A stretch of DNA of 15,460 nt from Acidimicrobiaceae bacterium (GCA_003453695.1 DMNK01000023.1:3289-18748), one strand, 5' to 3'. Shown: positions 1 through 6,619, counted from the first letter of the stretch. Made by a program: numbers and translations. Notes: a model not told the origin generated them from the letters alone.

Positions 1-153
1 GTGTCGAAAGAGCTGGGCCGTCTGGAGATAGCCAACGATGGTCTTGGGCGACCGATTCCGGGCACGCAGGCTCAGCTCGTAACCATTCAGGAAGTCGGAG
101 ATGTCGTTGGTGACGGTGGGTGAGATCGTTGACGTCATGGCAGCGTCGCTCAT
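1..153 (-). CDS. Tyrosine recombinase / phage-type integrase, N-terminal fragment (cut by window edge)
   Basis: An open frame runs from an ATG at 153 to base 1 (51 codons) and continues outside the window. The residues (FLNGYELSLRARNRSPKTI followed by VGYLQTAQLF) match the N-terminal SAM-like core-binding domain of tyrosine recombinases: a helix with an aromatic/basic face, then the typical S-P-K-T-I-x-x-Y signature that precedes the second helix. The catalytic domain (R-H-R-Y) would lie to the left and is not visible. A second in-frame ATG at 138 is also possible; neither has a clear Shine-Dalgarno. The gene reads in the same direction as tRNA-Val and starts 60 bp past its 3' end, as in integrative elements and prophages that use a tRNA 3' end as attachment site. 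The fold assignment is from motif recognition on a short piece; whether it is a mobile-element integrase or a Xer-like protein cannot be decided here. Confidence 0.72.
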   Translation of the reverse strand, partial: MSDAAMTSTISPTVTNDISDFLNGYELSLRARNRSPKTIVGYLQTAQLFRH

Positions 154-213
154 CCAGGAAACTATCTGCTGAGTGAGCGCTGTCCTGAGCCAATCTGAGA
201 AAACCGCAGCTAG
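154..213. other. Spacer between tRNA-Val 3' end and integrase; candidate element junction
   Basis: This 60-bp stretch has a lower GC content than the rest of the window and carries no gene. If the integrase belongs to an element inserted at the tRNA, the attachment core would overlap the tRNA 3' end at about 214-240, and this spacer would be element DNA. No second copy of the tRNA 3' end is present in the window, so the other end must lie to the left. Confidence 0.35.
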
Positions 214-287
214 TGGGCGCTGAGGGACTCGAACCCCCGACCTGCTGGTTGTAAGCCAGCTGCTCTAACCAACTGAGCTAAACGCCC
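214..287 (-). tRNA. tRNA-Val (anticodon UAC)
   Basis: On the minus strand the 74-nt molecule folds as a full cloverleaf. A 7-bp acceptor stem is formed by GGGCGTT with AGCGCCC (one G-U pair). The D arm contains the A-box TAGCTCAGTTGG, the 5-bp anticodon stem is GCTGG/CCAGC, the loop is CTTACAA, and the T arm contains GGTTCGAGTCC. Bases 34-36 are TAC, which reads GUA valine codons. The discriminator base is A and no CCA is encoded. It lies 13 bp after the stop of the glycine-rich pilin-like gene and 60 bp before the integrase start. The 3' half (about 214-240) is a plausible attachment core for the integrase, which is inference only. Confidence 0.96.
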
Positions 288-300
288 AGGGTTGCAGAGC

Positions 301-2874
301 TTAGGGCGTGGCCGTCGAAGGGATGATCTGGGTAGACAGCAAGCTACCTGCTGTCGTCTGCACGGTTCCCGACGTCGGGATGTACGAGTAGTAGACGGTG
401 ATGGACCCTGGGCCGCTGTTGCCGGTGGCTGATACCGAGGCGTTGGCGGGACAGGAGTTGCCGCCTCCTCCGCCGCCACCCCCGCCACTGCCGAGCAGCA
501 GCGAATATCCACCGGCGACGCCTCCGCCACCACCGGCGGTGCAGCCGGCACCGCCGCCACCGCCACCACCGGCGCCGTTGCCGGCGGTGCCGATCCCTAC
601 CAAGCCCGTGACCGTGGTGCTGACTCCACCGCCACCGCCCGCCCCCGGATTGCCCCCGTTCCCTGCGGTCCCAGCGACGCCCGTGATGCTCCCATTGCCG
701 CCAATTCCTCCAGGGCTCCCGTTGCCGTTGGCCTTGCCGCCGCCACCGCCACCGCCGCCGGCTACCACCAGAACAGTGCCTCCGCCGCTGGCCGTGCACG
801 GCGAGGAGAGACACAGGGCGGTCGACCCACCGCCTTCACCACCGGCGCAGTTGGGCGAGTTGCACCCGCCCTGGTTACCCTGGCCGCCACTCGAGTATCC
901 CGTGCCCACAGTTCCCGAAGAACCGGAGCTGCTGGCCGCCGTGGCCAGAGTGCCCACCAAGGTCACGTAGGACGTCGGGTTCGACGTGCAGTCCGTGAGC
1001 GTGGCGCTGGGCGTGGGAACCGTGGCCGTCAGCTCGGCGCCCCCACCGGCGGAGCCGCCGGTGTTGCCACCGGTGCTGCCTCCCCCGCCGTCGGCGACGA
1101 CGGTCATAGGACCGAGGCAGGCCACCCCGGCCGGCGCCGGCACCGTCGGCGTCCACGGCCCGCTGCTCGTGAAGGTGTAGGCGGCGAACTGCACCTGCGC
1201 GGAGAAGAAGGTGATCGAGGCGGTGCCGTTGCCGGAATTGCCAGCGGTGCTGGAGGGCATGACACTGCCGGTCGGAATCAGGTACGACGAGCCGGCACCG
1301 CCGCCACCTGCCCCGGTCCCGGTGGTGACGAACGCTCCGCCACCGCCGCCACCACCGCCGCCGCTGTAACCGCCGCCACCACCACCGCCCGCTCCGGAGG
1401 CGATGCCACCCACGAGGTACCCGGACTCTCCGCCGCCACCACCGCCGCCCAGGCTGCTGTCGGCGCAGCCGCTCGGTGCATGATTGGTGCACTGGTCGGT
1501 GCGCTGCCCGGTCCCTCCTGCGCTGGTGGGCGTCCCGCCGGCGCCTCCGTCACACCCAGAGCCATTGAGGAGCCAGCACTGGTCGCCTCCCTCTGCTGCT
1601 TCTTCACCTGTCCCGCCGGCGCCGGCACCCGACGGCCCCCCGCCGCCGCCTCCGCCGCCGCCTCCCTCGACGCTCGTACCGCTCCCGGCGGTGCTGTTGT
1701 CGATCAACGACGCCGGGCACCCGGTGGTCGTGGTGCAACTGGGCACGGTGGCCGCGCCTCCGGCCCCCCCCGTGGCACCACCGAGAATGCCCAGCCCGAG
1801 GTTCAACAGGGCGTCGCCCCCGCCGCCCCCGCCGCCCCCGGCCTCGGCGAGGACGGCACTGCTGGCGCCCCCGCAGGTCGCCTGGGCCGTGGCGGTGCAG
1901 ATCACCGCCGAGGCGCCCCCGCCGCCGCCGCCGGGCCCGCCCAGCGAGCCCCCGAGGAGGAAGCACGTGATCGGGTTACAGCCGCTGCCGTTCCCCCCCG
2001 ACGCACTGCCGCTGGTGCTCGAGACGCTGCCGCCGGACACCGACTGGCCCGCGCACCCTCCGATCAGGGTGATGGACGTACTGGGCGTGACGGGGACCTT
2101 GGCCGTGAAGCCGGCACCGGCCCCGCCCGACGGCACGTTGGCGTCGAGGCTGGACCCGCCGTTCCCCCCGGCGCCACCCGCCACCGTCACCACCGCGTAG
2201 TTCGCCCACGGCGGGACGGGCACCGGCCCCTTGCCGCAGGTTTGGGTGGTCGTCGTGGACACCGAGGGCGGGCCGGTCGTGTTCGACACCGTGATGGTGC
2301 CCTTCACCCGCCGGTACACGTAGCGGCCACCGATCCCGGCCCGGCCCGTGGAGTACACCCTGACCGGGTAGATGCCGGCGGCGCTGGGATTGAACGAGCT
2401 CGTGTCGACCATGTAGTTGTAGGACTCGACGACGCCGTGGGTATTGCCACTGACCCCACTCGTTATCGGCTCGTTCACCCACTTGCTGGCGCTCGCTGGG
2501 ATCGTCCGGTCGTTGATCGAAGAAGTGACGGTGTCGTTGACGAAGGCGGGGTTGGCGGAGTCGGCTCCGTTGTGCGTGCAGCTCCCCGATTGGGGAGTGA
2601 AGTAGTCATTCGAGCAGTAGGCGATCAGATAGCCAGTCCCCTGGGACTCCAAATGGTCGACGTAGTCCTGCACGCCGGCCTGCGCAGCCGACAGGGCGGC
2701 CTGGCCGTAGACGCTCTGCGCCCCGATGGGAGCCTGGTTGGCAGCCTGCAGCTGGAATGCCACCGGTACCGTCACCATCATGGTGACGATCATGGAGACG
2801 ATTGCCGTTCCGGCCAATCCCGACTCTTCGCGGCGCTCGAAGAGACGAGACCATCGGTCAGCCACGAACCTCAT
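301..2874 (-). CDS. Large glycine-rich pilin-like surface protein (GspK/PilX-position minor pilin, possible tip adhesin)
   Basis: The protein has 857 residues from ATG 2874. A basic leader is followed by a single hydrophobic helix (residues about 19-42), as in type IV pilin-like proteins. The likely processing site is SG/LAGTA, with Ala rather than Glu at +5, as in tip-forming GspK/PilX-type subunits. Residues about 43-200 form a non-repetitive region with Cys pairs. Two glycine-rich modules follow (about 221-558 and 562-830). Each opens near a Pro/Trp-rich segment with a beta strand (AVVTVAGGAGG and MTVVADGGGG) and closes with a strand of type GTASITFFS or PGSITVYYS. They contain glycine runs of up to nine and many paired cysteines. 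This resembles glycine-rich domains that form polyglycine-II helices, but homology is unproven. It is the last gene of a three-prepilin operon. An ATG at 2898 overlaps the upstream stop (ATGA) but has no Shine-Dalgarno; ATG 2874 has a near-perfect one. Function as a tip adhesin is inference. Confidence 0.85.
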   Translation of the reverse strand: MRFVADRWSRLFERREESGLAGTAIVSMIVTMMVTVPVAFQLQAANQAPIGAQSVYGQAALSAAQAGVQDYVDHLESQGTGYLIAYCSNDYFTPQSGSCTHNGADSANPAFVNDTVTSSINDRTIPASASKWVNEPITSGVSGNTHGVVESYNYMVDTSSFNPSAAGIYPVRVYSTGRAGIGGRYVYRRVKGTITVSNTTGPPSVSTTTTQTCGKGPVPVPPWANYAVVTVAGGAGGNGGSSLDANVPSGGAGAGFTAKVPVTPSTSITLIGGCAGQSVSGGSVSSTSGSASGGNGSGCNPITCFLLGGSLGGPGGGGGGASAVICTATAQATCGGASSAVLAEAGGGGGGGGDALLNLGLGILGGATGGAGGAATVPSCTTTTGCPASLIDNSTAGSGTSVEGGGGGGGGGGPSGAGAGGTGEEAAEGGDQCWLLNGSGCDGGAGGTPTSAGGTGQRTDQCTNHAPSGCADSSLGGGGGGGESGYLVGGIASGAGGGGGGGYSGGGGGGGGGAFVTTGTGAGGGGAGSSYLIPTGSVMPSSTAGNSGNGTASITFFSAQVQFAAYTFTSSGPWTPTVPAPAGVACLGPMTVVADGGGGSTGGNTGGSAGGGAELTATVPTPSATLTDCTSNPTSYVTLVGTLATAASSSGSSGTVGTGYSSGGQGNQGGCNSPNCAGGEGGGSTALCLSSPCTASGGGTVLVVAGGGGGGGGKANGNGSPGGIGGNGSITGVAGTAGNGGNPGAGGGGGVSTTVTGLVGIGTAGNGAGGGGGGGAGCTAGGGGGVAGGYSLLLGSGGGGGGGGGNSCPANASVSATGNSGPGSITVYYSYIPTSGTVQTTAGSLLSTQIIPSTATP
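430..1960. repeat. Low-complexity GGN-codon tract inside the glycine-rich gene
   Basis: Long runs of glycine codons, seen on plus as CCGCCACC-type units, recur through this stretch. The densest blocks are near 736-765 and 1336-1449. They are imperfect, with codons GGC, GGT, GGA and GGG mixed, so the glycine run is conserved at protein level while the DNA varies. This argues for selection on the peptide rather than recent slippage. The tract produces spurious proline-rich open frames on the plus strand and is a likely site of assembly or frameshift errors. Confidence 0.7.
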
Positions 2875-2878
2875 GAGG

Positions 2879-2885
2879 ACCTCCT
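2879..2885 (-). promoter_or_regulatory. Strong ribosome binding site deciding the start of the glycine-rich gene
   Basis: AGGAGGT on the minus strand lies 4 bases before the ATG at 2874. The alternative ATG at 2898, which overlaps the preceding stop, has only GC-rich sequence upstream. Initiation at 2874 is therefore favoured, removing eight residues and giving a leader that starts MRFVADRW. Confidence 0.75.
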
Positions 2886-2894
2886 GCACGTTGC

Positions 2895-3692
2895 TCATGC
2901 CGGCGGGGTGGCGGCGCCGGTGAGCCAGACACCGTCGGTGATTTCAGTGAACTTCTGGGCCGAGAAGATCGGAGAGACGGGGACGTTCAGCGCCTCCGCA
3001 TCGAAATGGACGCTCTGAATGGCCGACGGAGTCGAGCCGTCTACCTGGTGGGTCCCCGTGCCGTCGTAGAAGGTGAAGAGGTACGGGAAGCCGGGCGTTG
3101 CCGTATTTCCAAGGTGCCCCAGAGTCTCGTTGACGGGTGGGGTGATCCCTCCCGTGCCCGATACCGTGGGCAGGTCGCTCTGGCACACCGTTGAACACCG
3201 GAAGACCGGCCAGGTGTAGACGACGCTTGCCGAGGCCGTCACGTCGAGGATCTTGAACATGCACTGTCCTGAGGTGGTGCACGTCGCCTTGTCAACGTAG
3301 AGCAGATACAGCTGCGGACAAGACGTGTTGAGAGAGCTCTGGTTCGACGACGTGCACGCGTTCCGGTTGAAGGGCGCTGTGCACAGCTCGAGGGCGTAGT
3401 CGTAGGCCGATTGCACGGCCCGGGTCGAAGAGATCCCCGTTCCGCTGCACAGCGAAGTGAGCCCCGACTCGGTGTCGGCGTTGGCCGGGGTGATGGCCCC
3501 GTTCAGGTACTGCTCGAGCACGACCATCTGCTGTTGCGCCGTCTCGGCACCGGCGCCGGTTGCGGTGCCGCTGGCAACCTGCTTCACGAGCGTGGTGGCG
3601 ATCCCGTACGTCATGGCGATGACGATGCCGAGCACCATGAGGGCGACCGCCATCTCTGTCAGGGTGAAACCGCCCTCGGCCGTTTCCCTCAT
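2895..3692 (-). CDS. Type IV prepilin / pseudopilin, PilW- or GspJ-like
   Basis: This 265-residue protein has a textbook class III prepilin N-terminus. An eight-residue leader ends in Gly-Gly, followed by FTLTEMAVALMVLG and a hydrophobic helix to about residue 32. Cleavage by a prepilin peptidase would fall after Gly8, leaving Phe at +1 and Glu at +5 (Glu13). The remainder is a Ser/Thr-rich globular domain with several cysteines (near 81, 108, 117, 125, 137, 143, 165 and 169 by eye), probably disulfide bonded outside the cell. The ATG at 3692 overlaps the stop of the upstream prepilin gene (ATGA), and its own TGA overlaps an ATG of the next gene, so translation of the three is probably coupled. 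Size and order suit a GspJ/PilW-type minor pilin. It is not the major subunit, judging by length and operon position. The exact subfamily is unresolved. Confidence 0.85.
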   Translation of the reverse strand: MRETAEGGFTLTEMAVALMVLGIVIAMTYGIATTLVKQVASGTATGAGAETAQQQMVVLEQYLNGAITPANADTESGLTSLCSGTGISSTRAVQSAYDYALELCTAPFNRNACTSSNQSSLNTSCPQLYLLYVDKATCTTSGQCMFKILDVTASASVVYTWPVFRCSTVCQSDLPTVSGTGGITPPVNETLGHLGNTATPGFPYLFTFYDGTGTHQVDGSTPSAIQSVHFDAEALNVPVSPIFSAQKFTEITDGVWLTGAATPPA

Positions 3693-4282
3693 AGCGGACA
3701 GCTCTCTGACGTGGAGCCCGTGAAGGTGCTCGGGGTCTGCAGGGCCGACGTGATCACGACACCGCGGGTGGCCGATATCACGGCACTCGGGGCCGGAGGC
3801 AGGTTGCCTCCCCAGGTGACCATGATCTCGACCCAGAACATGGGCACGCCGGTGCCGCTACTTGCCAGCGTGGAACCGTTAGTGGAGCACCAGCCCCCGT
3901 TCTGGAAGATCCACAGCGGCATCCCGCTCACGGTCTGGCAGCCGGTCAGATAGAGGTCGTAGGTGACGTTGACAGTGGTGGCGCTGTAGGCGCTGCCGCA
4001 TGAGGACGAGGACTGGAAGGTCGGCGCCGACGAAGTTGACGTCCACGTGGCCCGGTCCTGGGCCAGCTGCAGGGATGCCTGGCCCTGGGCGATGGCCTGG
4101 CCCCGGCTGTTGCCCACGATCCTGTTCGAGGTGGCCAGGAGCTGGGCCGCCGGAAGCAGGACGATCAGCAGGATGACGCTCGCGATGACCACATCGAGTA
4201 GCGCAAAGCCCGTCTCACCACGCCCGAGGCGAGCCCCGGAGATGGTGGCGGCCCCCCGACCGGAACACTCCCCCACACCCAA
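3689..4282 (-). CDS. Type IV prepilin-like minor subunit, PilV- or GspI-like
   Basis: This 197-residue frame starts at a TTG (4282); a GTG two codons later is equally possible, and no clear Shine-Dalgarno supports either. Residues 20-49 read as a prepilin signal: a Gly/Arg-rich leader, Thr-Gly, then FALLDVVIASVILLIVLLP. Cleavage would follow Gly25, giving Phe at +1. The +5 residue is Asp30 instead of the nearly invariant Glu. The C-terminal domain holds a few cysteines and a Trp-containing segment (MFWVEIMVTWGG) typical of beta strands in PilV-like proteins. It is the first gene of the operon, overlapping the next by four bases. The 25-residue leader is long for a class III prepilin, so the true start may be further downstream if an unusual start codon is used. 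Assembly ATPase, platform and peptidase genes are not in the window. Confidence 0.8.
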   Translation of the reverse strand: MGVGECSGRGAATISGARLGRGETGFALLDVVIASVILLIVLLPAAQLLATSNRIVGNSRGQAIAQGQASLQLAQDRATWTSTSSAPTFQSSSSCGSAYSATTVNVTYDLYLTGCQTVSGMPLWIFQNGGWCSTNGSTLASSGTGVPMFWVEIMVTWGGNLPPAPSAVISATRGVVITSALQTPSTFTGSTSESCPL

Positions 4283-4310
4283 TACATCGACAACCCGTGG
4301 TCGGGGTTAA

Positions 4311-4352
4311 GGACTAATTGCCCTTTTTTGGGACGCTAAGTGCCTTTTTTGC
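4311..4352 (-). repeat. Two tandem A-tract repeats upstream of the minor-pilin operon
   Basis: On the minus strand two adjacent copies read CAAAAAAGG-CACTTAGCGTCC (about 4331-4352) and CAAAAAAGGGCAATTAGTCC (about 4311-4330). They share the A6 tract, GG, a C-A-x-TTAG core and TCC, with a repeat period of about 20 bp, i.e. two helical turns. They end roughly 29 bp before the TTG start of the first prepilin gene, in a window that is AT-rich compared with the surrounding genes. The arrangement suits a pair of operator sites, a curved upstream element or a structured leader. The role is inference; the repeat itself is plainly visible. Confidence 0.55.
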
Positions 4353-4372
4353 TACAGGACGTGGGTTTTGTG

Positions 4373-4380
4373 ACACGTGT
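4373..4380. promoter_or_regulatory. Palindrome ACACGTGT in the intergenic region before the pilin operon
   Basis: A perfect 8-bp palindrome sits between the hydrolase stop (4426) and the pilin operon. It is flanked by two direct TGAC words, giving a possible dimeric binding site. It may be chance, since 8-bp palindromes are common. The rest of the 143-bp gap (4283-4425) has no gene and no minus-strand hairpin followed by a U tract, so no intrinsic terminator is evident. Confidence 0.2.
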
Positions 4381-4425
4381 GACTGCTGTGAGCGGTAGTT
4401 GAGTGAAGATGCCGGAGGGTGGTCG

Positions 4426-5541
4426 TCAGGCACGGTCGGCCATCCAGGCGGCGACGAGGTCGGCTACGTCCTCCCTGGCCCCTTCCGGCCACTCCAGGTA
4501 GTGGTCCCCGACCACCCACTCGAGGGTCTTGTCCGCCGACCCGAGGGCCTCGTGGACGGACAGGGCGTCCGAGGGGAACACCCCCACGTCGGCCGTGCTC
4601 TGCACCACCAGGGCCGGCACCGAGATGCGCGACAGGTGGGGGGCGCCCCGGCACTGGGATCGCCGCAGGCTCCACATGGACAGCCACGTCCGCAGCGTGC
4701 AGGTGGAGGCGATGCCGTAGGGGCTCGAGTTGGCCCAGCGGGGGTCGCCGCCGAGACAGCGCCCGGGGCGGCGTTCTGAAGGGTCGAGGTCGGGGTCGAG
4801 GAAGCGGAGGTCCGCCCAGGTGCGGTGCACGGTGAAGTTGCGGTCGAAGCTGCCGGCGCCGGTCAACCGCTCGAGCTCGTCCTCGGCCCAGGCCGTGATG
4901 CGCTCGTTGCGGTCGGCCTGCGCCCGGCGGTAGCGGGCCACGAAGGGGGCGTCATAGGGCGGGCCGTTGGCGGGGTCGAACATATCGAGGGCGCCATCCT
5001 TCGACAGCGGATCGGCCTCGTCGGTGACGGCGGGGTCGAGCCAGTTGGTGAGCACCTCGGGCCGGCCCGGGTGCGCCTGCAGTGAGACGTAGAGGTCGCC
5101 CGGCTCCAGATGCTCGAGGGCCGCCGGCAGCGCCATCCCCGGACTGGGCTCGATGGTCGGACCGACCGCCTGGGATTGGTAGGCGGCCATGAGCGAGCCC
5201 CCGCCGCAGTTGCCGAGCACCACCACCGTGTCGACCTTGGCCTCCTGGCGCATCCAGGTCACCCCGGCGCCCACGTCCAGCAGGGCGTGCTCGAGGAGGA
5301 ACCACCCTTCGTTGCTCCGATATCTCGTGTTCCACCCGAGGAAGCCGACGCCCCGCCGGGCCAGGCGCTCGGCCAGGTAGTGCTCGGAGAAGTCGACGGC
5401 GTAGTGGCTGGCGATCACCCCCACGGTGGGTCGCTTCTGGGACGGTTCGTACCAGACGCCCTGGCAGGGGTGGAAGCCGGCTCCGTTCACCGTGCCCGAG
5501 GCCGACTCGAGGGCCACGAGGTGACGGGTCACGCCGCTCAC
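4426..5541 (-). CDS. Alpha/beta-hydrolase family protein with Cys in the nucleophile position
   Basis: This 371-residue protein starts at a GTG. The fold is recognised from a strand-turn segment (TVGVIASHYAVDFSEHYLAERLARRG), the nucleophile elbow VVLGNCGGGSLMAAYQ around residue 112, a C-terminal strand with an acid (VPALVVQSTADVGVFPSDA, Asp318 or Asp325) and a late histidine in VVGDHYLEWP (His347). The nucleophile elbow normally reads G-x-S-x-G; here it is G-N-C-G-G, so Cys112 would be the nucleophile, as in dienelactone hydrolase. The long insert between residues about 150 and 300 is probably a lid. The substrate is unknown. The start lies 22 bp after the stop of the exported protein gene, so the two are probably co-transcribed. 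Esterase or thioesterase activity is inference, and a Ser-to-Cys change could instead mean reduced activity. Confidence 0.82.
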   Translation of the reverse strand: MSGVTRHLVALESASGTVNGAGFHPCQGVWYEPSQKRPTVGVIASHYAVDFSEHYLAERLARRGVGFLGWNTRYRSNEGWFLLEHALLDVGAGVTWMRQEAKVDTVVVLGNCGGGSLMAAYQSQAVGPTIEPSPGMALPAALEHLEPGDLYVSLQAHPGRPEVLTNWLDPAVTDEADPLSKDGALDMFDPANGPPYDAPFVARYRRAQADRNERITAWAEDELERLTGAGSFDRNFTVHRTWADLRFLDPDLDPSERRPGRCLGGDPRWANSSPYGIASTCTLRTWLSMWSLRRSQCRGAPHLSRISVPALVVQSTADVGVFPSDALSVHEALGSADKTLEWVVGDHYLEWPEGAREDVADLVAAWMADRA

Positions 5542-5563
5542 GGTGCTGCGCCGTTGGTGGGGG

Positions 5564-6004
5564 TCATCGCCCCACCGGCTCGGGGTTGGTGGGAACCGGC
5601 GCCGGCGTCGTCGAGGTCGTGGAGGTGGTGGGTTGCCCGCCGCCCGAGGACACGTCGGCGCACTGCGCTTGGAGGGCCCGCACCAGATCGGATTCGGGCA
5701 CGCGCGAGCTCTCCGAGAGCGTGACCGAGAAGGCGTCCCACTGGGCGTTCTCCCCGGCGGCGGTGGCGGCCAACGGCATGGCCTCGCGCAGCTGCTCGAG
5801 GGCGGCGGCCGAGTCCGATTGGGCGGTCGCCGGAGACGTGGCCGCCGTCGACTCCCCGTACAGCACGAGGGAGCGCTGGACGTGGGTGCACGCCTGGCGG
5901 ATGAGCCCCAGGGCGTTGCTGTTGGCGCAGCCTTCGATCCCGACGGCAGCCAGCAGCGAGACGGCGGTGACGCCGGCCACCCGGCGCACCGGCGCCGGGC
6001 TCAC
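5564..6004 (-). CDS. Small exported or lipid-anchored protein of unknown function
   Basis: This is 146 residues from the GTG at 6004, which overlaps the TGA of the preceding gene as GTGA. A longer frame opens at 6076 but would run 76 bp into the upstream gene. A basic N-terminus is followed by a hydrophobic stretch (VAGVTAVSLLAAVGIEGC); the Cys could be a weak lipobox (I-E-G-C) or simply follow a signal peptide. The mature part has a second Cys in RQACTHVQRS, a helical Ala/Glu-rich middle and a third Cys in QAQCADVSSGGG, then a Thr/Pro-rich C-terminal tail (TTSTTSTTPAPVP) typical of surface-exposed linkers. No enzyme family is recognised. The operon order is unknown protein, this protein, then the alpha/beta hydrolase. 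Confidence 0.65.
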   Translation of the reverse strand: MSPAPVRRVAGVTAVSLLAAVGIEGCANSNALGLIRQACTHVQRSLVLYGESTAATSPATAQSDSAAALEQLREAMPLAATAAGENAQWDAFSVTLSESSRVPESDLVRALQAQCADVSSGGGQPTTSTTSTTPAPVPTNPEPVGR

Positions 6005-6561
6005 TCGTTGAGCCACCCGGGAGCAGCATCGAGCAGGTGCCGGCTCACGGCCAGACAGCGGTCGAAGACGTCGCATAGCAGCTCCTCGCCGCCGAGCACC
6101 CGGGCCAGCGACACCGGGTAGCGGGCCACGATGGACAGCCGGCGCTCGGGAGCGTCGGTGGCCGAGGCGAAGGAGTCGATGGCCGAGACCTCGAGGGGCA
6201 GGTCGATGCCGCCCACCCCGGCCAGGTCGATGGCCAGGCGCAGGAGGTCGGGCCCGTTCGGCAGCGGTGGCAGCCCCCAGGTGAAGGTGAGGGGGAAGTG
6301 GTACTCGTCGGGGGGCTCCACCTCCTCGGGGAGGTCGATGACGGCGTCCTCGAAGGACAGCAGCGTGCGGGGGTCGACCTCGAGGGCCAGGTGCAGGTCG
6401 AGCGGCCCGCCGCAGCCCTCCTCGGGGTGGAGGTCGACCTCCCAGGTCTGGCGCAACGAGTACGTCTCGACGAAGTGCCGCTCGTCGTGCACGTGGAAGC
6501 CGTGGTCCACCGAATGGTCCTTCAGATCGGCCACATAGCCCGCCACGTCGATCACGGCCAC
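6001..6561 (-). CDS. Conserved-looking protein of unknown function, acidic
   Basis: This 186-residue protein starts at a GTG at 6561; a second in-frame GTG lies two codons in. It is soluble and acidic, without a signal peptide or membrane helix. It has a His/Asp-rich N-terminal part (DHSVDHGFHVHDERHFVETY), a hydrophobic beta-like centre (HFPLTFTWGLPPLPNGPDLL) and a C-terminal helical region (LCDVFDRCLAVSRHLLD). Codon periodicity and the clean overlap with the next gene support it as real. I do not recognise the family. It is the first gene of a leftward operon with the exported protein and the hydrolase, and is divergent from the phosphatase gene across about 70 bp. Confidence 0.7.
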   Translation of the reverse strand: MAVIDVAGYVADLKDHSVDHGFHVHDERHFVETYSLRQTWEVDLHPEEGCGGPLDLHLALEVDPRTLLSFEDAVIDLPEEVEPPDEYHFPLTFTWGLPPLPNGPDLLRLAIDLAGVGGIDLPLEVSAIDSFASATDAPERRLSIVARYPVSLARVLGGEELLCDVFDRCLAVSRHLLDAAPGWLNE

Positions 6562-6570
6562 AGTGCGGTC

Positions 6571-6576
6571 AGCCTA
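6571..6576 (-). promoter_or_regulatory. Candidate -10 box for the leftward operon
   Basis: TAGGCT on the minus strand fits the TAnnnT pattern of a housekeeping -10 element. It ends 9 bp before the GTG at 6561, which would leave only about two or three leader bases. No good -35 element is seen. Supported only by position and pattern. Confidence 0.25.
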
Positions 6577-6619
6577 ACGGGCGTGACCCCTCGCTCCCGA
6601 AGGCGCTCGGGGCCACCGC

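Noticed and set aside
398..2200. Proline-rich open frames on the plus strand (398-970, 1484-2200, 1480-3018)
   Set aside because: They are the complement of the glycine-codon runs of the pilin-like gene; composition is pure low complexity and no start signal or domain is seen.
4321..4350. Intrinsic terminator from the T6 tracts
   Set aside because: The T tracts are on plus, while transcription here is on minus, and no GC-rich hairpin precedes them on plus.
4283..4425. Cyclic-di-GMP type riboswitch before the pilin operon
   Set aside because: The hallmark conserved bases and paired arms of GEMM riboswitches are not seen; only the two tandem repeats and a short palindrome are present.
5538..6029. 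Arg/Gly-rich open frame overlapping the exported protein
   Set aside because: It is in another frame, has no domain, and the overlapping frame has a signal-like segment and a GTGA start junction.
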